Source: CBDAUN01 sp965200645
Lineage (GTDB): Bacteria; Pseudomonadota; Gammaproteobacteria; Arenicellales; JAJDZL01
Length of the DNA: 64,000 bases
Assembly: GCA_965200645.1 (NCBI GenBank)
Contig: CBDAUN010000001.1
Coordinates: forward strand, 186,001 to 250,000
Reading direction: 5' to 3'
Part shown: positions 52,118 to 60,053 of the stretch, piece by piece
Numbering within the stretch: the stretch's first letter is position 1
Layout: the number at the start of each line of letters is the position of its first letter
Program-made: the position numbers and the translations under genes
Notes under the pieces: model-generated
Told to the model about the DNA's origin: nothing
The model's input: only the letters and a program-made list of their open reading frames with translations
The model's database searches: none

Positions 52118-52957
52118 ATGCAAGTCAGTGAAATTCCACCAATTGGTTTTATCGGCGGCGGCAATATGGCACGCAGCATCATCGGTGGTTTGCTGCAGGT
52201 AGAATTCCCGGCTCAGTTAATTACTGTATCGGACCCGAGTGCAGAAGCTAGAGCGAGTTTAAAGGATACCTATGGTGTAAGCGTCAGTGATGACAACGAG
52301 AACACGGTAAACAACTCGAAAGTTGTTGTTTTGGCCGTCAAGCCACAAGTCATGTTCAAGGCTCTTGATTCGATTGATACTTGCTTGTCAGACCAAAAAC
52401 CGCTACTCATCTCAATTGCTGCCGGGATTCAGATGCAGCAACTGGACGATCGCACAGGTGGTGAGCTTCCAATAGTTCGAGTCATGCCGAATACCCCTGC
52501 ATTAATTCGTCTCGGCGTCTCGGCCCTGTGTGCAAATAACCGAACAACTGAGCAGCAGCGAGACTGTGCTAACGCGATCTTGAATGCAGTCGGAGAGACT
52601 GTTTGGTTTGATGACGAAAAACTAATGGACGCGGTTACTGCTGTTTCGGGTGCCGGTCCTGCGTACTTTTTTCTGCTCATTGAAGCAATTGAACAAGCAG
52701 CTGAACATCTAGGTCTAACTTCGGACACCGCACACACTCTTGCGGTCAGGACAGCGGTTGGTGCAGCACAACTTGCTGCGCAAAGCGAGTACAGCCCCGC
52801 AACCCTACGTAAACAAGTCACCTCACCGGGCGGCGTTACGCAAGAGGCATTAAGAGTTTTAGGAGAAATGGGAGTTAAAGATGCGTTCATACGAGCCATA
52901 GCGGCCGGTGAACGACGCTCAGCCGAACTTTCTTCAGTAGCGGATACTACTCAATGA
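52118..52957 (+). CDS. proC: Pyrroline-5-carboxylate reductase
   Basis: This 279-residue enzyme makes proline from pyrroline-5-carboxylate with NAD(P)H. It has IGFIGGGNMARSIIGGLL, VVVLAVKPQVM, VRVMPNTPALIRLGVSAL, the conserved AVSGAGPAYFFLLIEAIEQAA (in pieces) and VTSPGGVTQEALRVL. The length is standard. It overlaps yggT by four bases. Confidence 0.95.
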   Translation: MQVSEIPPIGFIGGGNMARSIIGGLLQVEFPAQLITVSDPSAEARASLKDTYGVSVSDDNENTVNNSKVVVLAVKPQVMFKALDSIDTCLSDQKPLLISIAAGIQMQQLDDRTGGELPIVRVMPNTPALIRLGVSALCANNRTTEQQRDCANAILNAVGETVWFDDEKLMDAVTAVSGAGPAYFFLLIEAIEQAAEHLGLTSDTAHTLAVRTAVGAAQLAAQSEYSPATLRKQVTSPGGVTQEALRVLGEMGVKDAFIRAIAAGERRSAELSSVADTTQ

Positions 52958-53511
52958 ACAATACATTTGAATTCGCAGCTTTCGGAATTCTGCAAACATT
53001 ACTGTTCTTTTATCTTGTAGTCGCAGTTGCGCGAGCACTGCTACAGTACTCCGATGCTGACTTTTACAACCCCGTTTCCAGAATTGTTGATCAAGTCACA
53101 AAATTTCCAATCAGTTTTTTGAGACTGTTTACACCGCGTATTGGAGGCTCGGACAAACTTTCACCGATACTTCTAATCTTAATAATTGCATGTGTCGAGC
53201 AACTACTTATTCAAAATCTGAGGGTACCGATATTTGATATTTTTGTGCTTGGGCTGGCGCGTTCGATCAGAGTGATTGGCGACTTTTTGGTTTATACAAT
53301 TTTGGCCGCTGTAGTCCTCAGTTGGATTGGACCGCGAAAGCCATTTGTTTTAACTACACTCATTTATTCGATTAGCCTTCTGGTTCTTGCTCCAATTCGA
53401 CGCTTTTTACCCCCAGTCGGTGGTCTAGACTTCTCTCCGATTGTTGCAATGATCGCACTGAGTATCATTACTGGTACTGTTTCAAACAGTTTGATTCAAT
53501 TTATTGCCTAA
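52954..53511 (+). CDS. YggT family membrane protein
   Basis: This 185-residue protein has two copies of the YggT repeat, each with paired hydrophobic helices. The family blocks are DFYNPVSRIVDQVTKFPISFLRLFTPRIGG (in pieces) and ILAAVVLSWIGPRK ... LVLAPIRRFLPPVGGLDFSPIVAMI. It is an inner-membrane protein; the E. coli member is linked to osmotic and K+ stress tolerance. It is coupled to proC. Confidence 0.9.
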   Translation: MNNTFEFAAFGILQTLLFFYLVVAVARALLQYSDADFYNPVSRIVDQVTKFPISFLRLFTPRIGGSDKLSPILLILIIACVEQLLIQNLRVPIFDIFVLGLARSIRVIGDFLVYTILAAVVLSWIGPRKPFVLTTLIYSISLLVLAPIRRFLPPVGGLDFSPIVAMIALSIITGTVSNSLIQFIA

Positions 53512-53561
53512 TATTGCGTAGTTGATTGGGTCATATTGGTAGTTCTTAAGCGAGGCTGAAC

Positions 53562-55148
53562 ATGAATACGAATGTTGTCGCATTTCAATCACGAAACTGG
53601 AAACAGTCAATTCAGGGTTTAACCCACCCACGATCAATTTGTATGCTGTTTTACGGCTTTTCCGCCGGACTGCCGCTACTTTTAGTCTTCGGAACTCTAT
53701 CTGTCTGGTTACGAGAGTCCGGCATTGACCGAGCAACAGTGACCTTCTTGAGTTGGGCAGCTCTAGGCTATTCCTTTAAGTTCGTATGGGCACCCATAAT
53801 TGACCGGATGCCGGTGCCGGTGTTAACCAAACTTATGGGGCGTCGACGAGCGTGGCTTTTGGTATCCCAAATCGCGGTTGCGCTCAGTCTATTGTGGACA
53901 TCCAGTTTCGACCCACAAACCAATCTTCTGTTTCTGACAGTGGTGGGTGCTGTGGCTATCGGTTTTTCTTCCGCAACTCAGGATATCGTCATTGACGCAT
54001 ATCGTATTGAATCCGCTCCGCCGGAACTGCAGTCAATGCTGGCTGCTACCTATATTGCCGGGTATCGAATTGGGATGCTTGTTGCAGGCGCGGGAGCACT
54101 ATATATGGCTGACTGGCTTGGTGGTGGAGAATATAGTTTCGATGCCTGGAGTTGGACCTATCGAACCATGGCCGGGCTGATGATTGTAGGAATAGTCACC
54201 ACCCTCATCATCAACGAGCCTCAAACTGATCAATCTGATACCAGTTCGTTTTCGTCGACAGTTGACTATGTCCGATTTTTCTGTGTTTTTGCTGTGGCTG
54301 CCGCAGCATTCGCGAGCGGATTTGTTCTCACCGCAGATATTGTTAAGTCGACCAAAGATGCGTTGGTCAGCAACTTTGGTTTCAATTCAACTTCAGCCCG
54401 AATTTTGCTAGAGTCACTAAGGATGGTGTTCTCCATTTCTTTGGCAGGCCTGTTCGCATGGTTGTTGGTCCGTGTGCAATTTGTGAAGATGGCTCATATT
54501 CAAGAAACATACATTAGTCCGGTTTCTGATTTCTTTGTCAGATATGGCCGCACTGCTGCGGTAATTCTGTTACTGGTCTCCACATTTCGAATTTCGGATA
54601 TTGTGCTTGGAATCATCGCCAATGTGTTTTATCTGGACATTGGTTTCACCAAGACTCAGATTGCCGAATATTCGAAGTTTTGGGGATTGTGGGCATCCAT
54701 TGGTGGGGGTGTGTTAGGCGGTGTGTTGGCACTTCGATTTGGTGTATTGCGAGCATTGCTCCTGGGCGCACTACTCTCGGCTGGAACCAACTTATTATTC
54801 ATCGCTTTGGCGAACAATCCAACAACCACCTTGTTCCTGTTTGTGGTGGTTGCGGATAATCTTGCTGCTGGAGCCGCTTCGGCAGCATTTGTTGCTTATT
54901 TATCCAGCCTTACAAATATCAGATTTACCGCCATGCAGTATGCGATCTTCACTTCGATCATGCTGTTGATACCCAAGTTTGTGGCAGGCTATTCTGGAAC
55001 GATTGTCAACGGTATCGGGTATGAGTACTTCTTCGTGTTCACCGCACTAATCGGAATTCCAGTGATATTTATCATTTTGTGGGTTCAGCGCCTGGTTGAA
55101 GCGGATGAGAGCAACCAAGATACCTACTACTCTAAGGCAAAGTCGTAA
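53562..55148 (+). CDS. ampG: AmpG-family muropeptide MFS transporter
   Basis: This 528-residue major-facilitator protein has 12 to 14 membrane segments. The AmpG blocks are MLFYGFSAGLPLLLVFGTLSVWLRESGID, LGYSFKFVWAPIIDRM, GRRRAWLL and SSATQDIVIDAYRIE (in pieces). It would import anhydro-muropeptides for cell-wall recycling. The last 22 bases overlap the convergent xthA gene. Confidence 0.9.
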   Translation: MNTNVVAFQSRNWKQSIQGLTHPRSICMLFYGFSAGLPLLLVFGTLSVWLRESGIDRATVTFLSWAALGYSFKFVWAPIIDRMPVPVLTKLMGRRRAWLLVSQIAVALSLLWTSSFDPQTNLLFLTVVGAVAIGFSSATQDIVIDAYRIESAPPELQSMLAATYIAGYRIGMLVAGAGALYMADWLGGGEYSFDAWSWTYRTMAGLMIVGIVTTLIINEPQTDQSDTSSFSSTVDYVRFFCVFAVAAAAFASGFVLTADIVKSTKDALVSNFGFNSTSARILLESLRMVFSISLAGLFAWLLVRVQFVKMAHIQETYISPVSDFFVRYGRTAAVILLLVSTFRISDIVLGIIANVFYLDIGFTKTQIAEYSKFWGLWASIGGGVLGGVLALRFGVLRALLLGALLSAGTNLLFIALANNPTTTLFLFVVVADNLAAGAASAAFVAYLSSLTNIRFTAMQYAIFTSIMLLIPKFVAGYSGTIVNGIGYEYFFVFTALIGIPVIFIILWVQRLVEADESNQDTYYSKAKS

Positions 55149-55903
55149 TCTATAGTTAGCGGAGCATGATCTGAAAACTTGATCTTGGTATAAATTTCAG
55201 CAGAACGCAGTCTATCTTTTAGAGATGGTGTAACAATCTGGTAATCCAGTCGCCAACCAACATTATTGGCATAGGCTTGTCCTCGATTTGACCACCAAGT
55301 GTATTGACTGGGTCGGCTGTCGAGAACTCGAAATGCATCCACATAGCCGGCATCGCCATACAGCCAGTCCATCCATGCACGTTCTTGTGGCAAAAACCCC
55401 GAGTTTTTGAGGTTGCCTTTCCAGTTTCGGATGTCAATGGGCTTGTGGGCAATGTTAATGTCACCACATATCACAAATTCCCGATTTTCTCTTCGATAGT
55501 TATTGAGAACAGTCTTTAAGCGACTCAGCATATCCTCTTTGACTAGTTGGCGCACATCGCCGCTGCTACCAGAAGGTATGTAAATCGAGATGACTGAAAC
55601 ATTCTGAAAATCTGCGCGGATATATCGGCCTTCGGAATCAAAGTCTGGCCATCCTATTCCTATCTGAACATTGTGCGGCAAGATTCGTGAATACAGTCCG
55701 ACGCCGCTATAGCCTTTCTTTTGCGCACAATGTAAAAATCGGTGATAGCTGTCTGGTAGGAATTGCACATCAGTCAACTGATCTTCTTGGGCTTTAAGTT
55801 CTTGAATACACACGATATCGGGGGATGACTTAAGCATCCAGTCGTAAAATCCCTTGCTCCCCGCAGAGCGAATTCCGTTAGCGTTGAATGTCGTTATTCT
55901 CAT
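55127..55903 (-). CDS. xthA: Exodeoxyribonuclease III
   Basis: This 258-residue AP endonuclease and 3' exonuclease acts in base-excision repair. It has ITTFNANGIRSAG, IVCIQELKAQEDQL (metal Glu), FVICGDINIAHKPIDI, YTWWSNRGQAYANNVGWRLDY and the terminal SDHAPLTIDYD. It is convergent and overlaps ampG by 22 bases. It lies back to back with mutY, another oxidative-damage repair gene. Confidence 0.94.
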   Translation of the reverse strand: MRITTFNANGIRSAGSKGFYDWMLKSSPDIVCIQELKAQEDQLTDVQFLPDSYHRFLHCAQKKGYSGVGLYSRILPHNVQIGIGWPDFDSEGRYIRADFQNVSVISIYIPSGSSGDVRQLVKEDMLSRLKTVLNNYRRENREFVICGDINIAHKPIDIRNWKGNLKNSGFLPQERAWMDWLYGDAGYVDAFRVLDSRPSQYTWWSNRGQAYANNVGWRLDYQIVTPSLKDRLRSAEIYTKIKFSDHAPLTIDYDFALE

Positions 55904-55980
55904 TGAAATTCATCGAGTGACTTATATCTGTCACAGATAATAACCAAAAATATGGAAGTACTTATGCTCAATAGTATTTG

Positions 55981-57096
55981 ATGGAACGCCAACAACATCT
56001 ACATTACAGACCCAAGAATTTTGCCCACGACTTGTTGCGTTGGCACTCGCAGCATGGCCGCAAGAATCTTCCTTGGACTCAGACTAAAGATCCATATGTC
56101 ATTTGGATTTCAGAAATTATGCTGCAACAAACGCAGGTGAGTACAGTAATTCCATATTTTGAAAAGTTCATTCTGAATTATCCCGATGTGGCCGCGCTGG
56201 CTGATGCTGAACTGGATGAGGTATTGAGTCTATGGCAGGGCTTAGGTTACTACGCAAGAGCACGTAATCTCCATAAAGCATCGAAGATGGTTGTAAGTAA
56301 CTTTGAAGGGAGATTCCCACCTAGTGTTGATGGGTTAATGAAGTTGCCGGGAATTGGAAAGTCCACAGCAGGGGCGATTTGTGCTCTGGCGTTTAATCAA
56401 AGCGAACCGATTTTGGATGGCAATGCTAAGCGAGTTTATGCACGAATCTTCGAAGTTAAAGGCGACTCTGATAATGCTCGCACAAAAACTCTGTGGTCGC
56501 TTGCACGGAAACTCACCCCCAAATCGAATTGTGCCCGATACACGCAGGCCATTATGGACCTTGGAGCAACTATTTGTCTGCCTCGAAGGCCGCTGTGTGA
56601 CCAGTGTCCGATGACCAGACTTTGTAGAGCCCGTCAATCAAACTCTCAAGAAATTTATCCGATTCGTAAGGAGACAAGAAGTTCTACAAGAAGGTCGGTT
56701 ACGATGATGATTGTTCGTGACTTCAATGGTAAGATTTTACTTGAAAGACGGCCGGCTGAAGGTATATGGGGCGGCCTGTGGAGTTTTCCTGAGTGCCATC
56801 AGAATGAGTCGAATCTTGTAGATTGGTTTTTGCAACGCTATGGCGTTGCTATCAGTCTTGAACAAACATGGCCGAGTTTTGATCATCAGTTTACCCACCT
56901 AAGACTGACAATAACGCCTCAACTTAGTGTTGTGACGAGCATCCCAGGCGGGCTTTGTGATCATTTAAAATTTATGAGTATTGAAACTGCTCTGCAAGTT
57001 GGCACTCCCAAACCAGTGTCTGATATGCTAAAAAGAATTAAGTCTGAGTTAGAGTTGACCAATTCGACAGACATAAAATTAGTTTTTGTGCAGTAG
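55981..57096 (+). CDS. mutY: A/G-specific adenine glycosylase MutY
   Basis: This 371-residue repair glycosylase removes adenine mispaired with 8-oxoguanine. It has WISEIMLQQTQVSTVIPYF, the catalytic helix-hairpin-helix LPGIGKSTAGAICALAF with Asp in EPILDGNAKRV, and the Fe-S cysteines in CLPRRPLCDQCPMTRLC. The C-terminal NUDIX-like domain runs from about residue 230. The ATG at 55981 is taken over a TTG one codon upstream. yggX follows by 47 bases, as in other gammaproteobacteria. Confidence 0.95.
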   Translation: MERQQHLHYRPKNFAHDLLRWHSQHGRKNLPWTQTKDPYVIWISEIMLQQTQVSTVIPYFEKFILNYPDVAALADAELDEVLSLWQGLGYYARARNLHKASKMVVSNFEGRFPPSVDGLMKLPGIGKSTAGAICALAFNQSEPILDGNAKRVYARIFEVKGDSDNARTKTLWSLARKLTPKSNCARYTQAIMDLGATICLPRRPLCDQCPMTRLCRARQSNSQEIYPIRKETRSSTRRSVTMMIVRDFNGKILLERRPAEGIWGGLWSFPECHQNESNLVDWFLQRYGVAISLEQTWPSFDHQFTHLRLTITPQLSVVTSIPGGLCDHLKFMSIETALQVGTPKPVSDMLKRIKSELELTNSTDIKLVFVQ

Positions 57097-57143
57097 ATTG
57101 ACCTTCAGTGTTGTTTAAACAAAATTTTTAAAGCCAATTCATT

Positions 57144-57425
57144 ATGACTCGAACAGTATTTTGTCAAAAACTAAAAAAGGAGGCACAAGGGCTTGCTTTT
57201 GCCCCTCTACCCGGATCAGTCGGAAAAAAGATCTTTGAAAACATTTCTATGGAAGCGTGGCAGGAGTGGTTGAAACTTCAAACCATGTTAATTAACGAAA
57301 AGCGACTGAGTATGGGTAATGCTGAGCATCGAAAATACTTGAGCGAGCAGGTCGAGGCACACTTTTTCGGCGAAGGTTCTGACATGCCGGAGGGTTACAC
57401 ACCACCAAATTCTTCTGAATCTTGA
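57144..57425 (+). CDS. YggX Fe(2+)-trafficking/oxidative damage protein
   Basis: This 93-residue protein has TRTVFCQKLKKEAQGLAFAPLPG with the conserved Cys, then KIFENISMEAWQEWLKLQTMLINE, LSMGNAEHRKYL and HFFGEG. YggX protects Fe-S clusters, including that of MutY, from oxidation. It is a typical mutY-yggX pair. The length matches the family. Confidence 0.93.
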   Translation: MTRTVFCQKLKKEAQGLAFAPLPGSVGKKIFENISMEAWQEWLKLQTMLINEKRLSMGNAEHRKYLSEQVEAHFFGEGSDMPEGYTPPNSSES

Positions 57426-57516
57426 CAAATATCAGTATTCACCTGGTCGCACCTTAACCACCTACACCACTACCCCGATCAATTTGCAGTAGCAACTGAA
57501 TGCTACCAATAATTCT

Positions 57517-57542
57517 CGTTCTTCGCTGGTCAGCGAAGAACG
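57517..57542. other. Perfect 11-bp hairpin without T-tail
   Basis: The arms CGTTCTTCGCT and AGCGAAGAACG pair perfectly around a four-base loop GGTC. It sits between yggX and the DUF2075 gene. No run of T follows on either strand, so it is not a clear intrinsic terminator; it could be an operator or an RNA stem. Confidence 0.5.
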
Positions 57543-57644
57543 CTTATAGATGAAATACGGTTAGGAACGCATTTCACATCTCTGCCCCAAACCGTCCAAT
57601 CATACTGATATCATTGAGGTTTTTAGCTATGAGGTCTGAACTTA

Positions 57645-59585
57645 ATGATTGTCTATAGTGCCACGCGTCAGCAATTCCTTGAAGATGTAATTTCTAATCG
57701 AATCGACGACATCGTGCACCAGTCTTTTCAACGGCGACTCGGACATCGAACCTCACCTGCTGAAATTCGCTCATGGAATCACTCCCTGACTCAAATGAAT
57801 AATGTACTGACCTTAGCTGGTACAGTTGAAGACGCTGGCGTAGCGATAGAGTTTCAAGTTCCATTTACGGCAAAACGGGTTGACTTCATCCTTACCGGTC
57901 GTAACGCTGAGCGAACGGAAAAGTGCGTCATAGTTGAATTGAAACAATGGGGCGAGGTGCAGTTCACTGAAAAGAATTCCATGGTCGAAACATTTATTGG
58001 AGGCGGGTTACGAGAAACACCTCATCCCTCCTATCAAGCATGGAGCTACGCAGAATTTATTAAGGATTACAACGTCGAAGTTAGAGAAAGTAATATTGAA
58101 TTGCAGCCTTGTTGCTATTTGCATAATTGCGAAAATTCAATTGTTCTTAAATCGAATTTTTATAAGAATGATCTGGAAAAAGCACCGGCTTTTGCGAAAT
58201 TCGATACCAGAAAGCTGGCTCAATTTCTAAATGAGCATGTTCACTTTGGTGATGATTCACAACTTATTCAACGAATTGACAACAGTCCTCTAAAGCCATC
58301 AAAGCAGTTGGCAAACTACTTGGTGTCTCTAAAAAAAGGAAATCAAGAGTTTACATTGCTTGACGAGCAAAAGGTTGTTTTTGAAACTGGTTTATTACTA
58401 GCGAAAAAGTCTCAAGACGTTGACCGTCAAGTCTTATTGGTAGAAGGCGGACCCGGCACAGGAAAGTCGATTGTGGCAATAAATATGATGATCAAACTGA
58501 CCGAACAAGGATATTCGTGTCGTTATGTCACTCGCAACTCTGCGCCGAGAGAGGTTTACTACAAAAAGCTTAAGGGAACTGATACTCAGAAAAATATCAA
58601 ATATATGTTTTCAGCTGCTGGTGACTATCACAGTGCTAAAGCATTATCTATGGATGCACTGATTGTCGACGAAGCACATCGCTTGAGCGAGAAGTCTGGT
58701 TATCAAGACAACTTGGGAGAAAACCAGGTAATGGAGATTATTCGTTCATCAAGACTTTCTGTCTTTTTCTTGGACGAAAGTCAGAAGGTTGCGATGAGAG
58801 ATATCGGAACTCGTGATGAAATTTTAAAGTGGGCAAAACAGTTTGATGCTGGCGTAGTCGAACAAAAATTGGAGTCTCAATTTCGTTGCAACGGTTCGGA
58901 CGGCTATCTTGCATGGATTGACAATTCGTTAGACATAAAAGAAACTGCCAATCCTACTTTGGAGGGGATTGATTATGACTTCGATGTCTTTGATAATCCG
59001 CAAGAAATGAGGGAGGAGATTGTACGTCTGAATGAACAAAACAACACAGCACGATTGGTTGCGGGCTATTGCTGGGATTGGATAAGTAAGAAAGATTTAA
59101 ATGCGATGGACATCACTTTTCCTGAATACAGATTCCAGATGCAATGGAATCTGATATCTCATGGTCAGAGTTGGTTAGTCGAACCAAATTCAATCAATGA
59201 AGTTGGTTGTATTCATACCTGTCAAGGTTTAGAGATGGACTATGTGGGCGTGATAGTTGGAGAAGACCTAGTTGTCAGAAATGGTTTTGTGACCACCGAT
59301 GCCGAAAAAAGAGCAACTCATGATAGAAGGGGAACTATGAGAGGCTATAGAACCCTGCAAAAAAAGGACCCCGAACTAGCCAAATCGAAAGCAGACGCTA
59401 TCATCAAAAACACTTACAGAACACTAATGACTCGCGGACAAAAGGGCTGTTTTGTATTTTGTGTGGACAAAGAAACGAACGAATACTTCAAAAAATTTGT
59501 TAATTCCGACAAAAGGGCAAAGTCAAGACGGGAGTTACGCCCAGCAGTTCAAACAGAATTATTCCAAGATCAACTTTTCAAGTAA
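57645..59585 (+). CDS. DUF2075 ATPase/helicase with N-terminal nuclease-like domain
   Basis: The 646-residue protein has a PD-(D/E)XK-like segment near residues 84-110 (KRVDFILTGR followed by CVIVELKQWGEV, an Asp then ExK). From about 230 it has a DUF2075-type superfamily I ATPase: Walker A VEGGPGTGKSIVAI, Walker B DALIVDEAHRLS, VFFLDESQKV, and late motifs VGCIHTCQGLEMDYVGVIVG and YRTLMTRGQKGCFVF. GAGG precedes the ATG at 57645. Such nuclease-helicase proteins are frequent in mobile and defence loci. It lies beside a tRNA-Phe gene. Enzymatic activity is inferred from motifs only. Confidence 0.82.
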   Translation: MIVYSATRQQFLEDVISNRIDDIVHQSFQRRLGHRTSPAEIRSWNHSLTQMNNVLTLAGTVEDAGVAIEFQVPFTAKRVDFILTGRNAERTEKCVIVELKQWGEVQFTEKNSMVETFIGGGLRETPHPSYQAWSYAEFIKDYNVEVRESNIELQPCCYLHNCENSIVLKSNFYKNDLEKAPAFAKFDTRKLAQFLNEHVHFGDDSQLIQRIDNSPLKPSKQLANYLVSLKKGNQEFTLLDEQKVVFETGLLLAKKSQDVDRQVLLVEGGPGTGKSIVAINMMIKLTEQGYSCRYVTRNSAPREVYYKKLKGTDTQKNIKYMFSAAGDYHSAKALSMDALIVDEAHRLSEKSGYQDNLGENQVMEIIRSSRLSVFFLDESQKVAMRDIGTRDEILKWAKQFDAGVVEQKLESQFRCNGSDGYLAWIDNSLDIKETANPTLEGIDYDFDVFDNPQEMREEIVRLNEQNNTARLVAGYCWDWISKKDLNAMDITFPEYRFQMQWNLISHGQSWLVEPNSINEVGCIHTCQGLEMDYVGVIVGEDLVVRNGFVTTDAEKRATHDRRGTMRGYRTLQKKDPELAKSKADAIIKNTYRTLMTRGQKGCFVFCVDKETNEYFKKFVNSDKRAKSRRELRPAVQTELFQDQLFK

Positions 59586-59848
59586 AAGTTAGTTAAATTA
59601 TTGCACTAATTCTGTTCATGCAATTTATCTTAAACTGACTCCTTTTTGCAGTTCGTAAGTTTTGTAGTTCAGCGATAATAGCCGCGTTCTTAATTCGAAG
59701 CCACTCGCCACATAGTTCGATATCAAACCCTCACCGAACACCCTTTTTAAGTACTGATTTCAGCTACTCCGAATAGCCAATAATTGAAGATTGTTCATCG
59801 ATACTCGTAAGAATCGTAAATTTCAACTAGTATAATTCTCACTTCGTT

Positions 59849-59921
59849 GGCCAGGTAGCTCAGTCGGTAGAGCAGGGGACTGAAAATCCCCGTGTCGGTG
59901 GTTCGATTCCGCCCCTGGCCA
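59849..59921 (+). tRNA. tRNA-Phe (GAA anticodon)
   Basis: The 73-base cloverleaf has a 7-bp acceptor stem GGCCAGG/CCTGGCC, the D-loop AGCTCAGTCGGTAGAGC, the anticodon loop CTGAAAA with GAA at positions 34-36, and the T arm GGTTCGATTCC. The discriminator is A; CCA is not fully encoded. A TATAAT at 59831-59836 is a plausible -10 element. It lies between two convergent helicase genes. Confidence 0.96.
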
Positions 59922-60053
59922 CCTTTTGATTGATCACTCCAATCTTTTCCTTTTGCAGTCCTCGTGACTGACGTGCATTTACTTGTCCCTACAGCGAACT
60001 TGCCGAAAAACCACAGGCGAAATCACTTTCTAAATGCACCAAAATACAGTCGA

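Noticed and set aside
59849..59921. tRNA-Phe 3' end as an integration attachment site
   Set aside because: No direct repeat of the tRNA 3' end was seen within the window and no integrase gene is present, so an attachment site cannot be claimed.
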